A stretch of 64,000 nucleotides of DNA. Source: Anaerobacillus alkaliphilus. GTDB taxonomy: Bacteria > Bacillota > Bacilli > Bacillales > Anaerobacillaceae. Under the pieces are notes generated by a model. It was not told the origin of the DNA. It ran no database searches and saw nothing but the letters and a program-made list of their open reading frames with translations. Shown here piece after piece: positions 53,756-62,187 of this stretch. Numbering within the stretch: position 1 is the first letter of the stretch; each line of letters starts with the position of its first letter. The DNA is taken from positions 868,001 through 932,000 of the forward strand of contig NZ_QOUX01000046.1 of the NCBI RefSeq assembly GCF_004116265.1, written 5' to 3'. Both the position numbers and the translations under genes were made by a program.

Positions 53756-56095
53756 TTATAAATAACATGTGTCCTTATCAAAACTAACAATAACATTTTT
53801 TCCAGTACGTTTTGCAGAGTATAAGGCTTTATCAGCATTATTAAATAGTGTTTTAAGTGATTTATCCAAATTGGACTGCTTCCAATGTGAGATCCCACAA
53901 GAGATTGTAACTGGTGGTGAGGTTTCTCGAGAGACCTTTTTGCGGATGCGCTCTGCCACAATTGCTCCAACCTCAAGATCTACTTTTGGTAAATAAACTG
54001 CCAGTTCCTCTCCACCCCATCTAGCTGCAATATCCGTATTTTTTATATTTTGCTTCAATATATTAGCAACTTGAATAATAATATCGTCCCCTACTTGGTG
54101 ACCATATACATCATTTATTTGTTTAAAATCATCAATGTCAAATAATAAAAAACACCCATAAGCATCTTTTTCCATAGACACTTGTACTTTTTCGTCTAAA
54201 AAGTTCCTAGCATAAAGTCTAGTAAGGTGATCAGTGATCACTAAAGTTTCTAATTCTTCGTGGAGCATGGAATTTGTAAAGGCTAATGTAGAGTGATGGA
54301 TTAGAGATTGAAGTAACTTAAACTGATTAAATGAAAAATGATAAGCATACTCATGAACGATAAATACAGCTCCTATTATTTTACCACTTTGTACCATTGG
54401 TACCCCTATAAAGGACCGTAGTGGCTTTAATAAATATGGAAATTCTGATGATAAATCTCCAATGAACAAAGGATCCTGATTATTTTTAATTCGCCGACAA
54501 ATCGTTACAATTTCAGATAAATTAGAGTCTTTGAGAAAGTAATTTGAACTCCCTTCAATCACTTCAAATTCACCATTGGGACGAAATAGAAAGAAGCCTA
54601 TTTCCTGTGCATCAAAAGACATTTTTATTTGATTTTTCATATAACTAATCGTTTCTGATAATCTTAAATTTGAATTTAATTCATGAGATGTGCGGTTTAT
54701 TAGTTGTAGATCTTCTACAAGTTGCCTCGATTGCTGATATAGTTCAGCATTTTCAATTGCATTTCCGCCAGTGTCTGCTAAAACTTCAATAAAATCTATT
54801 TCATGTTGTGGGAATACGAAAGAATTACTTGCCATGATCTTTAACACCCCATAAACGCCTTGTTTTCCACGTAAAGGGGCATAAAGAACAGATTTTCTAT
54901 CTAAAATGATATCCTCTATCTGAATTTTACCTGTTAGATAGGCGTTAGTTGCTACTTCATTTGATTTGTCTTTTCCATAGCTTAGCTGCATAATTGGGAG
55001 TTCATCACTTACTTCCCATTCATGAGAAAGTAGTAGATAAACATCAAAACTCGGAAATACCTGTTTTAAAGCATCTATAATGTCGCTTAAAATTGCACTT
55101 ACATCCATTGATGAATGAAATTTTTTAGTTACATTTAATAATAGATCTTTTCGTTTTTGTGAATTTAAAACCAGTTCATAATTATACAATTTATAGATAA
55201 TACCCATTCCATCGACTAGTAAGTCTATCAGATGAGTTTCTAAATACGAACTTATCCTCTCTTGATTAACTCCATAAACAAGAGCAGAGAATAGTTTTCC
55301 TTCTTTTACTAGAGGAATGAATGCATAGTCTTCATACAATTCATTTAAGGCTGTAACTCCCATTTGGAGAGGATGATTTCTTACTAGTATCAAATCTTCG
55401 TCAACCTTTAACATGTTTAGTGCATTACTAACGTCACTTACTGTTAGTGGATGCTCTTCTATCATTTCTTTTAAACCACCACTATTATCTGTTGAATAGC
55501 GTGGAATGAACCTATCCTCAATATGATTTACTAGCAAAAACGTAAACTCACCAATACCAACAAACTCTTTTATTTTTTCTAAAAAAACAGTTATAAAAAC
55601 GTCAACGTTTTCGGTGTACTCAGTCTCTTTTAAAACCGTAGATAACAGTTGTTCACTGCTTTCTTTCTTCTGTAGCAGCAATAACTTTTGCTTTGTTTCT
55701 AATAAATGAGCGGTCATGAGAAGAGTTTGTTTAAAACACAATAGGAAAGTTCGAAGTGATTCATTATTTGCATCAACTACATCTACTATTACACCTAAAA
55801 AACCATCCCAAGTCTTGTCATTTTGTGGCAAAATCAATGAAATTACATCAACATGGTAACGGCTTGTAACAACAACCGGAAACTGACCTTTCGTCAGAAA
55901 ACTCGGCATGCCTTCCTCAACTACTTTAGGAAATCCCGGGGTAGTTTTGTTTGTTACAACGACCTGTCCATTTTCATTAGCCAAAAAGAAGATAGCTGAA
56001 GGAATTGTTTTTTGAATTTCATTATCTAGGGCCAATGTAGCCTGGAATATTTCAGATAGATTGACGGGACTATTTTTGTTTCTCTCTATTTTCAT
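53756..56095 (-). CDS. dgcP: GAF-GGDEF diguanylate cyclase (DgcP/YtrP type)
   Basis: This 779-residue protein probably makes cyclic di-GMP. The C-terminal GGDEF domain (about 620-775) has an intact active site GGEEL at 694-698. The inhibitory I site RxxD before it reads K-N-T-D, so product inhibition may be weak. Upstream are several GAF-like sensor regions (about 25-120, 160-310, 320-460 and 480-610); there is no transmembrane segment. B. subtilis DgcP at this locus is shorter (about 580 residues), so the N-terminus is extended here. GGTGGTGAG lies 4-12 bases before the ATG. A MITE lies directly after the stop codon. Confidence 0.88.
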   Translation of the reverse strand: MKIERNKNSPVNLSEIFQATLALDNEIQKTIPSAIFFLANENGQVVVTNKTTPGFPKVVEEGMPSFLTKGQFPVVVTSRYHVDVISLILPQNDKTWDGFLGVIVDVVDANNESLRTFLLCFKQTLLMTAHLLETKQKLLLLQKKESSEQLLSTVLKETEYTENVDVFITVFLEKIKEFVGIGEFTFLLVNHIEDRFIPRYSTDNSGGLKEMIEEHPLTVSDVSNALNMLKVDEDLILVRNHPLQMGVTALNELYEDYAFIPLVKEGKLFSALVYGVNQERISSYLETHLIDLLVDGMGIIYKLYNYELVLNSQKRKDLLLNVTKKFHSSMDVSAILSDIIDALKQVFPSFDVYLLLSHEWEVSDELPIMQLSYGKDKSNEVATNAYLTGKIQIEDIILDRKSVLYAPLRGKQGVYGVLKIMASNSFVFPQHEIDFIEVLADTGGNAIENAELYQQSRQLVEDLQLINRTSHELNSNLRLSETISYMKNQIKMSFDAQEIGFFLFRPNGEFEVIEGSSNYFLKDSNLSEIVTICRRIKNNQDPLFIGDLSSEFPYLLKPLRSFIGVPMVQSGKIIGAVFIVHEYAYHFSFNQFKLLQSLIHHSTLAFTNSMLHEELETLVITDHLTRLYARNFLDEKVQVSMEKDAYGCFLLFDIDDFKQINDVYGHQVGDDIIIQVANILKQNIKNTDIAARWGGEELAVYLPKVDLEVGAIVAERIRKKVSRETSPPVTISCGISHWKQSNLDKSLKTLFNNADKALYSAKRTGKNVIVSFDKDTCYL

Positions 56096-56336
56096 GAGCT
56101 CACCACCGTTCGCTGAGAATTGATATTGACTTCTTAATTATAGAATATATAGTTATTATTTACTATAATAAACTAAAATTTAACAATTACTGAACTTGAA
56201 TTTAGTTATTTTATACTAGAGTAGTCATACTTGGTATACTAACAGTTTCTCATGAAATTGCTATTTTTTAGTACTATAAATTTGACTATTTTGCTAACAC
56301 ACCTATGTTAATTTCTCCCGGTATTCTAATCAGCTC

Positions 56337-56365
56337 TTGACTTTCTATTAGCTAGAACATATACT
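56337..56365 (+). promoter_or_regulatory. Sigma-A promoter of rpsD
   Basis: TTGACT (56337-56342), 17 bases, TATACT (56360-56365): both hexamers match consensus at five of six positions. The predicted start near 56372 gives a leader of about 210 bases. Confidence 0.75.
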
Positions 56366-56414
56366 ATTCTTTGTGTAAAATATGACAGCCAAGGTAAACT
56401 TCAAATGACCTCTT

Positions 56415-56512
56415 CTTATTTTATACCTCATTAACTGCGGCTGAAAAGTTTTAATGAGGTGCATTGTGTAACTTCCAGCTGTCGAAGCGAAAGTGCATGA
56501 ATATAAAATGAG
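56415..56512 (+). promoter_or_regulatory. Structured rpsD leader, probable S4 autoregulatory site
   Basis: An outer stem pairs 56415-56424 with 56503-56512 (one G-U). Inside it ACCTCATTAA (56425-56434) pairs perfectly with TTAATGAGGT (56451-56460), and CTTC/GAAG around 56472-56485 forms a third stem. B. subtilis rpsD is known to be repressed by S4 binding to its leader; this structure is in the same place. The call rests on structure and context. Confidence 0.65.
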
Positions 56513-56580
56513 CTTTTGAAGGGATTACTAAGAACTGTTGTTATTTTATCAATATTAAAATAACAAAGGAGGAGTCATTC

Positions 56581-57183
56581 ATGGCTCGTTATACAGGTCC
56601 ATCTTGGAAATTATCTCGTCGCTTAGGAATTTCATTAAGCGGAACAGGAAAAGAATTACAAAAACGCCCTTACGCACCGGGACAACACGGTCCTAACCAA
56701 AGAAAGAAATTATCTGAATATGGTGTTCAGTTACAAGAAAAGCAAAAACTTCGTCATATGTACGGTGTAAATGAGCGTCAATTCCGTCGTATCTTTGATG
56801 ATGCTGGTAAAATGGCTGGTATCCAAGGTGAGAACTTCATGATCTTACTTGAGTCTCGTTTAGATAACTTAGTATACAGAATGGGATTAGCTCGTACACG
56901 TCGTGGAGCTCGTCAATTAGTTAACCATGGCCACGTGATGGTTGATGGTAAACGCGTTGATATCCCATCATACCGCGTTAGACCAGGTCAAACAATTAGC
57001 GTTCGTGAGAAATCATTAAACCTTTCTGTAGTTAAAGAAGCTGTAGAAGTGAACAACTTCGTACCTGCTTACCTTGACTTCAATGAAGACAAACTAGAAG
57101 CTACATTCACTCGCTTACCAGAGCGTTCTGAATTACCTGCTGAAGTTACTGAGCAACTTATCGTTGAGTTCTACTCTCGTTAA
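56581..57183 (+). CDS. rpsD: 30S ribosomal protein S4
   Basis: S4 is a primary 16S rRNA-binding protein that starts 30S assembly. The 200-residue protein begins [20 protein letters not shown] and has the S4 RNA-binding domain [20 protein letters not shown] and [20 protein letters not shown]. The zinc-binding cysteines found in some S4 paralogues are absent. AAGGAGGAG lies 6-14 bases before the ATG. It stands alone, as in Bacillus, with its own promoter and a structured leader, and not in the alpha operon. Confidence 0.98.
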   Translation: MARYTGPSWKLSRRLGISLSGTGKELQKRPYAPGQHGPNQRKKLSEYGVQLQEKQKLRHMYGVNERQFRRIFDDAGKMAGIQGENFMILLESRLDNLVYRMGLARTRRGARQLVNHGHVMVDGKRVDIPSYRVRPGQTISVREKSLNLSVVKEAVEVNNFVPAYLDFNEDKLEATFTRLPERSELPAEVTEQLIVEFYSR

Positions 57184-57195
57184 GATGTTGTTAAT

Positions 57196-57224
57196 AAAAA
57201 ACCACGCCTTTGCGTGGTTTTTTT
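57196..57224 (+). terminator. Terminator after rpsD
   Basis: ACCACGC and GCGTGGT pair around a 4-base loop with A-run before and T-run after. Confidence 0.92.
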
Positions 57225-57280
57225 ATTTTATCGTATTTTCTGGAAAATGCAGAGAGAGTAGCTTCCTTAGTGTCCAAACA

Positions 57281-57317
57281 AAAGTAGTAAATGGCAAGCT
57301 AGGCTTGCCATTTACTA
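57281..57317 (-). terminator. Terminator after tyrS
   Basis: TAGTAAATGGCAAGC and its complement form a 15-bp perfect stem with a 3-base loop; CTTTTGTTT follows on the minus strand. Confidence 0.82.
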
Positions 57318-58580
57318 TTAAGAGCTGTATTTAATTAAGTAATATTTCTTCTTTCCTCGACGGATAATTGTAAACTGTCCCTCAATTCGATCTTCCTTAC
57401 TAATAACCTTCTCTAAGTCAGTCACACGATCTCCATTTACATAGATAGCACCATTTTGGATATCTTCTCTACCTTGACGCTTTGAAGGAGCAATTTTGGA
57501 AGCAATTAATAAATCAAGTAACCCAATTTCCTCTTCTTCACATACGTATGAAGGAACATCTTTAAAACCTTGCTTAATTTCCGCTGCACTTAAGCTAGCA
57601 ATTTCACCACTAAACAACGCTTCTGAGATTCTAATTGCCTGTTTTAGAGCTTCCTCACCGTGAACAAGTTTTGTTACTTCCTCTGCTAACTTACGGTGCG
57701 CACTTCGCTTCTCTGGAGCAGTAGCGACTTCCTCAGTTAATGCATTAATTTCTTCGTGAGTTAAAAATGTAAAATACTTAATAAACTTGATTACATCGCG
57801 ATCATCGGTATTAATAAAGAATTGGTACAATTCGTATGGAGAAGTTTTTTCTGCATCTAACCAAATCGCTCCACCTTCAGTTTTACCAAATTTAGTCCCA
57901 TCACTTTTTGTCACTAATGGAATTGTAAAACCATAAGCTTTCTCCTGCTCATCAGTAGATTTCCGAATTAATTCTAGACCAGCCGTTATGTTCCCCCACT
58001 GATCACTTCCACCAATTTGCAGTCGGCAGTTTTCCTGTTCAAATAATTTTAAAAAGTCATACGATTGTAAAATCATGTAACTAAATTCAGTAAAAGAAAT
58101 TCCTGATTGAATGCGTGATTCTACCGAATCTTTTGCTAACATATAGTTGATCCCAAAATTTTTCCCTACATCCCTTAAAAAGGAAATAACATCTAGATTT
58201 CCAATCCAATCATAATTATTGACTATTTTCGCTTGATTTTCACCTTCAAAATCTAAAAATTGCGATAGTTGTTCTTTAATACGGTTACTGAATTGAACTA
58301 CAATCTCTTTTTCATTAAGTGTTCTTTCAGCTTTCTTTCCACTTGGGTCACCAATTAAGCCTGTTGCTCCCCCAACAAGAGCAAGGGGCTTATGACCAGC
58401 TAATTGAAAACGACGTAATGTTAGTACTGTTAGTAGATGGCCAATATGCAGACTATCCGCAGTTGGATCAAACCCACAGTACAAAGTTATTTTCCCTTCT
58501 TCCAACTGCTTTGTTAACCCTTCTAAATCTGTTACTTGATTAACTAACCCACGATATTCTAAATCCTTTAACAAATCCAT
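57318..58580 (-). CDS. tyrS: Tyrosyl-tRNA synthetase
   Basis: TyrRS charges tRNA-Tyr. The 420-residue class I enzyme has the HIGH-type motif DSLHIGHLLTVL, tyrosine-binding YMILQSYDFLKLF and GGSDQWGNITAGLEL, the KMSKS-type loop as KFGKT in SDGTKFGKTEGGAIW, and a C-terminal S4-like tRNA-binding domain. KFGKT is the usual form in Bacillus TyrS. AAGGAGAG lies 7-14 bases before the ATG. Upstream is a T-box leader, but mobile element B lies between leader and gene. Confidence 0.96.
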   Translation of the reverse strand: MDLLKDLEYRGLVNQVTDLEGLTKQLEEGKITLYCGFDPTADSLHIGHLLTVLTLRRFQLAGHKPLALVGGATGLIGDPSGKKAERTLNEKEIVVQFSNRIKEQLSQFLDFEGENQAKIVNNYDWIGNLDVISFLRDVGKNFGINYMLAKDSVESRIQSGISFTEFSYMILQSYDFLKLFEQENCRLQIGGSDQWGNITAGLELIRKSTDEQEKAYGFTIPLVTKSDGTKFGKTEGGAIWLDAEKTSPYELYQFFINTDDRDVIKFIKYFTFLTHEEINALTEEVATAPEKRSAHRKLAEEVTKLVHGEEALKQAIRISEALFSGEIASLSAAEIKQGFKDVPSYVCEEEEIGLLDLLIASKIAPSKRQGREDIQNGAIYVNGDRVTDLEKVISKEDRIEGQFTIIRRGKKKYYLIKYSS

Positions 58581-58633
58581 TTTCTTTCTCTCCTTCTTAG
58601 TTAGAATACATCTACCTAGACTTCTTTCTAAAA

Positions 58634-58792
58634 GGCTGTTTTCGCAAAGTTTGTTGCTTAAAAATACTAAGAATTAACAACTAATTTAGTTAGTATTGCT
58701 CTTTTCTTACATAATTTATTGGCTGATATCTTCATCTAGGGTATTTATCCGATTAATTTAGGGAAAAAGCCACAATGTTTACGAAAAGAGCC
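58634..58792. mobile_element. MITE-like element B, in the tyrS 5' untranslated region
   Basis: This 159-bp element has the same ends as element A: GGCTGTTTTCGCAAAGTTTG and GTTTACGAAAAGAGCC, an imperfect inverted repeat of about 24 bases. Perfect 8-bp direct repeats TTCTAAAA flank it (58626-58633 and 58793-58800). It is nearly collinear with element A apart from one ~33-bp segment and scattered changes. No ORF. It lies between the T-box terminator and the tyrS start codon. Confidence 0.87.
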
Positions 58793-58802
58793 TTCTAAAA
58801 AT

Positions 58803-59104
58803 AGAAAAAGCCCATCCCAAAAAAGGGACGAGCTATTTAGTCGCGGTACCACCCTTGTTGAAAGTAATTATTACCTTCCACTTCGGTAAAAATAACGGTT
58901 TAATCCGTCCTTTACTACTTAACGTAAAACACTGTTCGCAAAGGAAGCTCTTGGAAGTAATTCATAAGCAAGTTTGTACTGGTTTGCACCTTCCACCAGC
59001 TCTCTAACAAGTTGTTCCAAATCAATTGTCTGGAACAATACTTTAACAGGGATTTGCCTACTACTGTTGTCCATTCATAGCTTTTACATATTGAATGTAT
59101 TATT
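58803..59104 (-). promoter_or_regulatory. T-box leader of tyrS
   Basis: On the minus strand the T-box sequence AGGGTGGTACCGCG (58842-58855) is followed by the terminator (stem 58809-58834 closing AGCTCGTCCC with GGGATGGGCT, then TTTTT). Stem I begins with the AGTAG element (GTAGTAGGCAAATCCC). TAC in CCAGTACAAAC is the likely tyrosine specifier codon. Uncharged tRNA-Tyr would favour the antiterminator and allow tyrS transcription. Confidence 0.9.
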
Positions 59105-59110
59105 GCTATA

Positions 59111-59139
59111 TTTTTATCAAATATATACCATATTGTCAA
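59111..59139 (-). promoter_or_regulatory. Promoter of the tyrS T-box transcript
   Basis: TTGACA (59134-59139), 17 bases, TAAAAA (59111-59116) on the minus strand; the start near 59104 places the whole T-box in the transcript. Confidence 0.65.
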
Positions 59140-59184
59140 TGTTTACTTTTTCAGCTGGCTTCATATCCAACAAACGACAATATA

Positions 59185-59193
59185 TGATATAAT
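59185..59193 (+). promoter_or_regulatory. Extended -10 promoter of the PBP gene
   Basis: TGATATAAT has the TGn extension and a perfect -10; the -35 is poor. It lies 31 bases before the ATG and is back to back with the tyrS promoter. Confidence 0.5.
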
Positions 59194-59223
59194 ATTTTGT
59201 GAACATTTAGGAGGTATTAATCC

Positions 59224-62127
59224 ATGGATAATAAACGTTCTGATAGACGATTCTCAATACAATCTATCGTAAATTTTTTAAATGGCAAAAAGATTTTTAA
59301 AAGCTTTAGAATAACCTATCAAGTAGTATGGAATTTATTATTAATCTTTTTTGTTGGGGTTATTTCACTAATGCTTTTTGTAGGCGGAGCAGGTGCCGGT
59401 TTCTTTGCCTCACTGGTTATGAACGAGCCAATTCGAAACAAAGAAGAAATGAGAATGGATATCTATAACTATGAAGAAATTACTGAAATATACTTTGCTA
59501 ATGATGTTTATTTAGGTGACCTACCATCTGAATTAGAGCGAAGAGAAATTGACATTAAAGACGTATCAGAACACCTTATTAATGCATTTATTGCAACTGA
59601 GGATGAATACTTCTTTGAACATGATGGAATTGTCCCTAAAGCTATTTTACGAGCTACTTATCAAGAGTTCTCTAACTCCTCTATTCAAACTGGGGGAAGT
59701 ACACTAACACAACAATTAATTAAAAACCAAATATTAACAAATGAAGTATCCTTTGAAAGAAAAGCAAAAGAAATTCTTTTGGCCATGCGTCTTGAAAATT
59801 TCTTTGAGAAAGATGAAATCTTGGCTGCATACTTAAACGTTGTTCCATTTGGTAGGAACGCAAATGGTAGAAATATTGCAGGTATCCAAGCAGCCGCTCA
59901 AGGTATTTTTGGTGTAGATGCAAGTGATTTATCTATACCACAAGCAGCCTATATCGCCGGTTTGCCACAAAGTCCATTTGGGTATACCCCATTTTTATCT
60001 CAAGGACGTGGAGTTAAGGAAAATCTTGAACCATCTTTAAACAGAATGAGGACTGTATTAACAAGGATGAGAGATAAAGGTTATATTACGGAAAGAGAAT
60101 TTGATGCTGCCCTAAAATATGATATTCGTGCAAATTTAACTGACCCGACACCAACTACTCTCTCTGAATATCCATTCTTATTACAAGAAGTGGAACGAAG
60201 AGCTATTGAGATCTTTTCTATGCAGATGATGGAAAAAGACGGAGTAATATTAGAAGATATTGAAGAACGCGAAGAACGAATCGCACTAGCTGGTAAATAT
60301 CGCGAGCAAGCTCGTCGTGATTTACGTCGAAACGGCTATCAAATTTACACAACTGTTAATAAAGACATCTATGATGCACACCAACAAGCTATAAAGGATA
60401 GTAGTTTATTTGGTGGAGTAAATGATTTAGGTGAACCTGAAGAAGTTGGTGCAATTCTTCTTGATAACAAATCAGGGGCGATTATCTCTTTCGTTGGTGG
60501 ACGTGACCATAGCCGTGAGAGCACCAATCATGCTACACAAGCATATCGTCAAAACGGTTCGACAATGAAACCACTTCTTGCATATGCTCCAGCTATGGAA
60601 TTAGGTTTATTACAACCTGGATATATCCTAGCTGATACAACAATGTACTATAAAAATGAACCAGAAAAGGAAATTACGAACTTTGGTAATAATCACCTTG
60701 GTTTGATGACAGCTCGTGAGGCACTTCAACGTTCCAGAAACGTTCCTGCTGTTAAAGCTTTTAACCGTGTTCCGCATGATTACGCTAGAGAAACACTCGA
60801 AAAAGTGGGAATTAACAATCTCATCAAAGGTGAGCCTTTTGAACCAACAGCAATCGGTGGTTTACATTTAGGGGTTACCGTAGAACAGAACACAAATGCC
60901 TATACAGTGTTTGCGAATGAAGGCAAATTTATAAAATCTTATATGATAGACAAAATTGTATCAAAGGATGGAAAACTTGTTTACCAACACGAGCATCAGG
61001 AGAGCGAAATATTTTCTCCACAAACGGCATATCTTACTTTAGATATGCTAAGAGATGTACATGTTCCACCTGGAACAGCACCTGGCTTACCTGGTATGCT
61101 AAACTTCAAAACTGACTTAGCAGGTAAAACTGGAACGACGAATAGTGCGTACGATTCTTGGTATGTAGGCTTTAATCCAAACTTTACGATGGGTGTCTGG
61201 ATTGGATACGATACAAATCGCCCATTAAAAGGAAGAACTGGACCAAGAACTCAGAAAATCTGGGCAACTCTAGCAAATGCTGCCTACGATGTGGATCCAG
61301 ATTATATCTCACCAACTGAAGGTTTTAAAATGCCTAGTGGGATAGTCAGCCAAATGTTTTGTGGAATTTCTGGATTGCTTCCATCTGAATTATGTCATGA
61401 AGCAGGACTTGTAAAAACTGACTTGTTCAATGTAAAATATGTTCCTACAGCAAACGATGATAGCCTTGAAAGAGTAAGATTTGTGATGCTCCAAGGTGAA
61501 CCATACCGTGCACTTGAGAGTACACCAGAAGAGTTTACTCAATCTGGAATAACGATTAAAAACGAATACTTTGAAGATGAGAGTATCTTAGAATTTATCC
61601 CGATTGATTGGGAACGTATTATTCCTGATCGATTTGCAGAGGACAACGGGAAAACTCCTGGACCAATATCCACGGTTTGGGTAGATGGTGATACACTCCT
61701 CTGGAGTGCTCACGACGATGAGGATATTGTAGGATATCGAGTATACCGTGCTGCAAGCGGCAGCGACTCATTTGCAGTTGCTAATATAGTTAGGTCTGAT
61801 CAAGAGCTTCAAATGAAGCTTAATACAGGGTCATTTACCTATAAAGTGACTGCAGTTGACGTATTAGGTAGAGAGTCTTCAGGTTCTCAGGTTGTCTATA
61901 CCGGAAACTCGCTAGATGCTCCTGGTGATGACGATTTCGATGACCCATCTAATGAAGATGGTCCTAGAGATAGAGATAAAAATAAACCTCCAAAGCCACC
62001 TGGTGATGGTGATGGTGATGACGACGACGATGATAATGGCGTAATTCCAGATCCATTAGATGAGCTTACCTATAACCACTCTATAAAGAAATTCTTTCGA
62101 AATCTACTCGTTAGTTTTCGAATATAA
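59224..62127 (+). CDS. Class A penicillin-binding protein, bifunctional
   Basis: This 967-residue enzyme polymerises and cross-links peptidoglycan. A transmembrane helix (about 35-60) precedes the GT51 glycosyltransferase domain (ATEDEYFFEHDG with the catalytic Glu, GGSTLTQQLIKNQ, KAKEILLAMRLE, AAYLNVVPFGRNANG). The transpeptidase domain has Ser446 in GSTMKP, SRN in QRSRNVPAVKAF and KTGTTNS from Lys635. After it come a fibronectin type III-like domain (about 815-895), an Asp/Pro-rich linker with DGDGDDDDDD and a short basic hydrophobic C-terminus. It corresponds to the PBP1A/2c/2d group; the exact orthologue is uncertain. AGGAGGT lies eight bases before the ATG. Confidence 0.93.
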   Translation: MDNKRSDRRFSIQSIVNFLNGKKIFKSFRITYQVVWNLLLIFFVGVISLMLFVGGAGAGFFASLVMNEPIRNKEEMRMDIYNYEEITEIYFANDVYLGDLPSELERREIDIKDVSEHLINAFIATEDEYFFEHDGIVPKAILRATYQEFSNSSIQTGGSTLTQQLIKNQILTNEVSFERKAKEILLAMRLENFFEKDEILAAYLNVVPFGRNANGRNIAGIQAAAQGIFGVDASDLSIPQAAYIAGLPQSPFGYTPFLSQGRGVKENLEPSLNRMRTVLTRMRDKGYITEREFDAALKYDIRANLTDPTPTTLSEYPFLLQEVERRAIEIFSMQMMEKDGVILEDIEEREERIALAGKYREQARRDLRRNGYQIYTTVNKDIYDAHQQAIKDSSLFGGVNDLGEPEEVGAILLDNKSGAIISFVGGRDHSRESTNHATQAYRQNGSTMKPLLAYAPAMELGLLQPGYILADTTMYYKNEPEKEITNFGNNHLGLMTAREALQRSRNVPAVKAFNRVPHDYARETLEKVGINNLIKGEPFEPTAIGGLHLGVTVEQNTNAYTVFANEGKFIKSYMIDKIVSKDGKLVYQHEHQESEIFSPQTAYLTLDMLRDVHVPPGTAPGLPGMLNFKTDLAGKTGTTNSAYDSWYVGFNPNFTMGVWIGYDTNRPLKGRTGPRTQKIWATLANAAYDVDPDYISPTEGFKMPSGIVSQMFCGISGLLPSELCHEAGLVKTDLFNVKYVPTANDDSLERVRFVMLQGEPYRALESTPEEFTQSGITIKNEYFEDESILEFIPIDWERIIPDRFAEDNGKTPGPISTVWVDGDTLLWSAHDDEDIVGYRVYRAASGSDSFAVANIVRSDQELQMKLNTGSFTYKVTAVDVLGRESSGSQVVYTGNSLDAPGDDDFDDPSNEDGPRDRDKNKPPKPPGDGDGDDDDDDNGVIPDPLDELTYNHSIKKFFRNLLVSFRI

Positions 62128-62132
62128 AAAAG

Positions 62133-62181
62133 AAAAGAAAGTGCATGGTTTCCTTTTATGAGGACCATGCACTTTCTTTTT
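62133..62181. terminator. Bidirectional terminator between the PBP gene and acsA
   Basis: AAAGAAAGTGCATGGT and its complement form a 16-bp stem with A- and T-runs on each side. Confidence 0.9.
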
Positions 62182-62187
62182 AACCGT

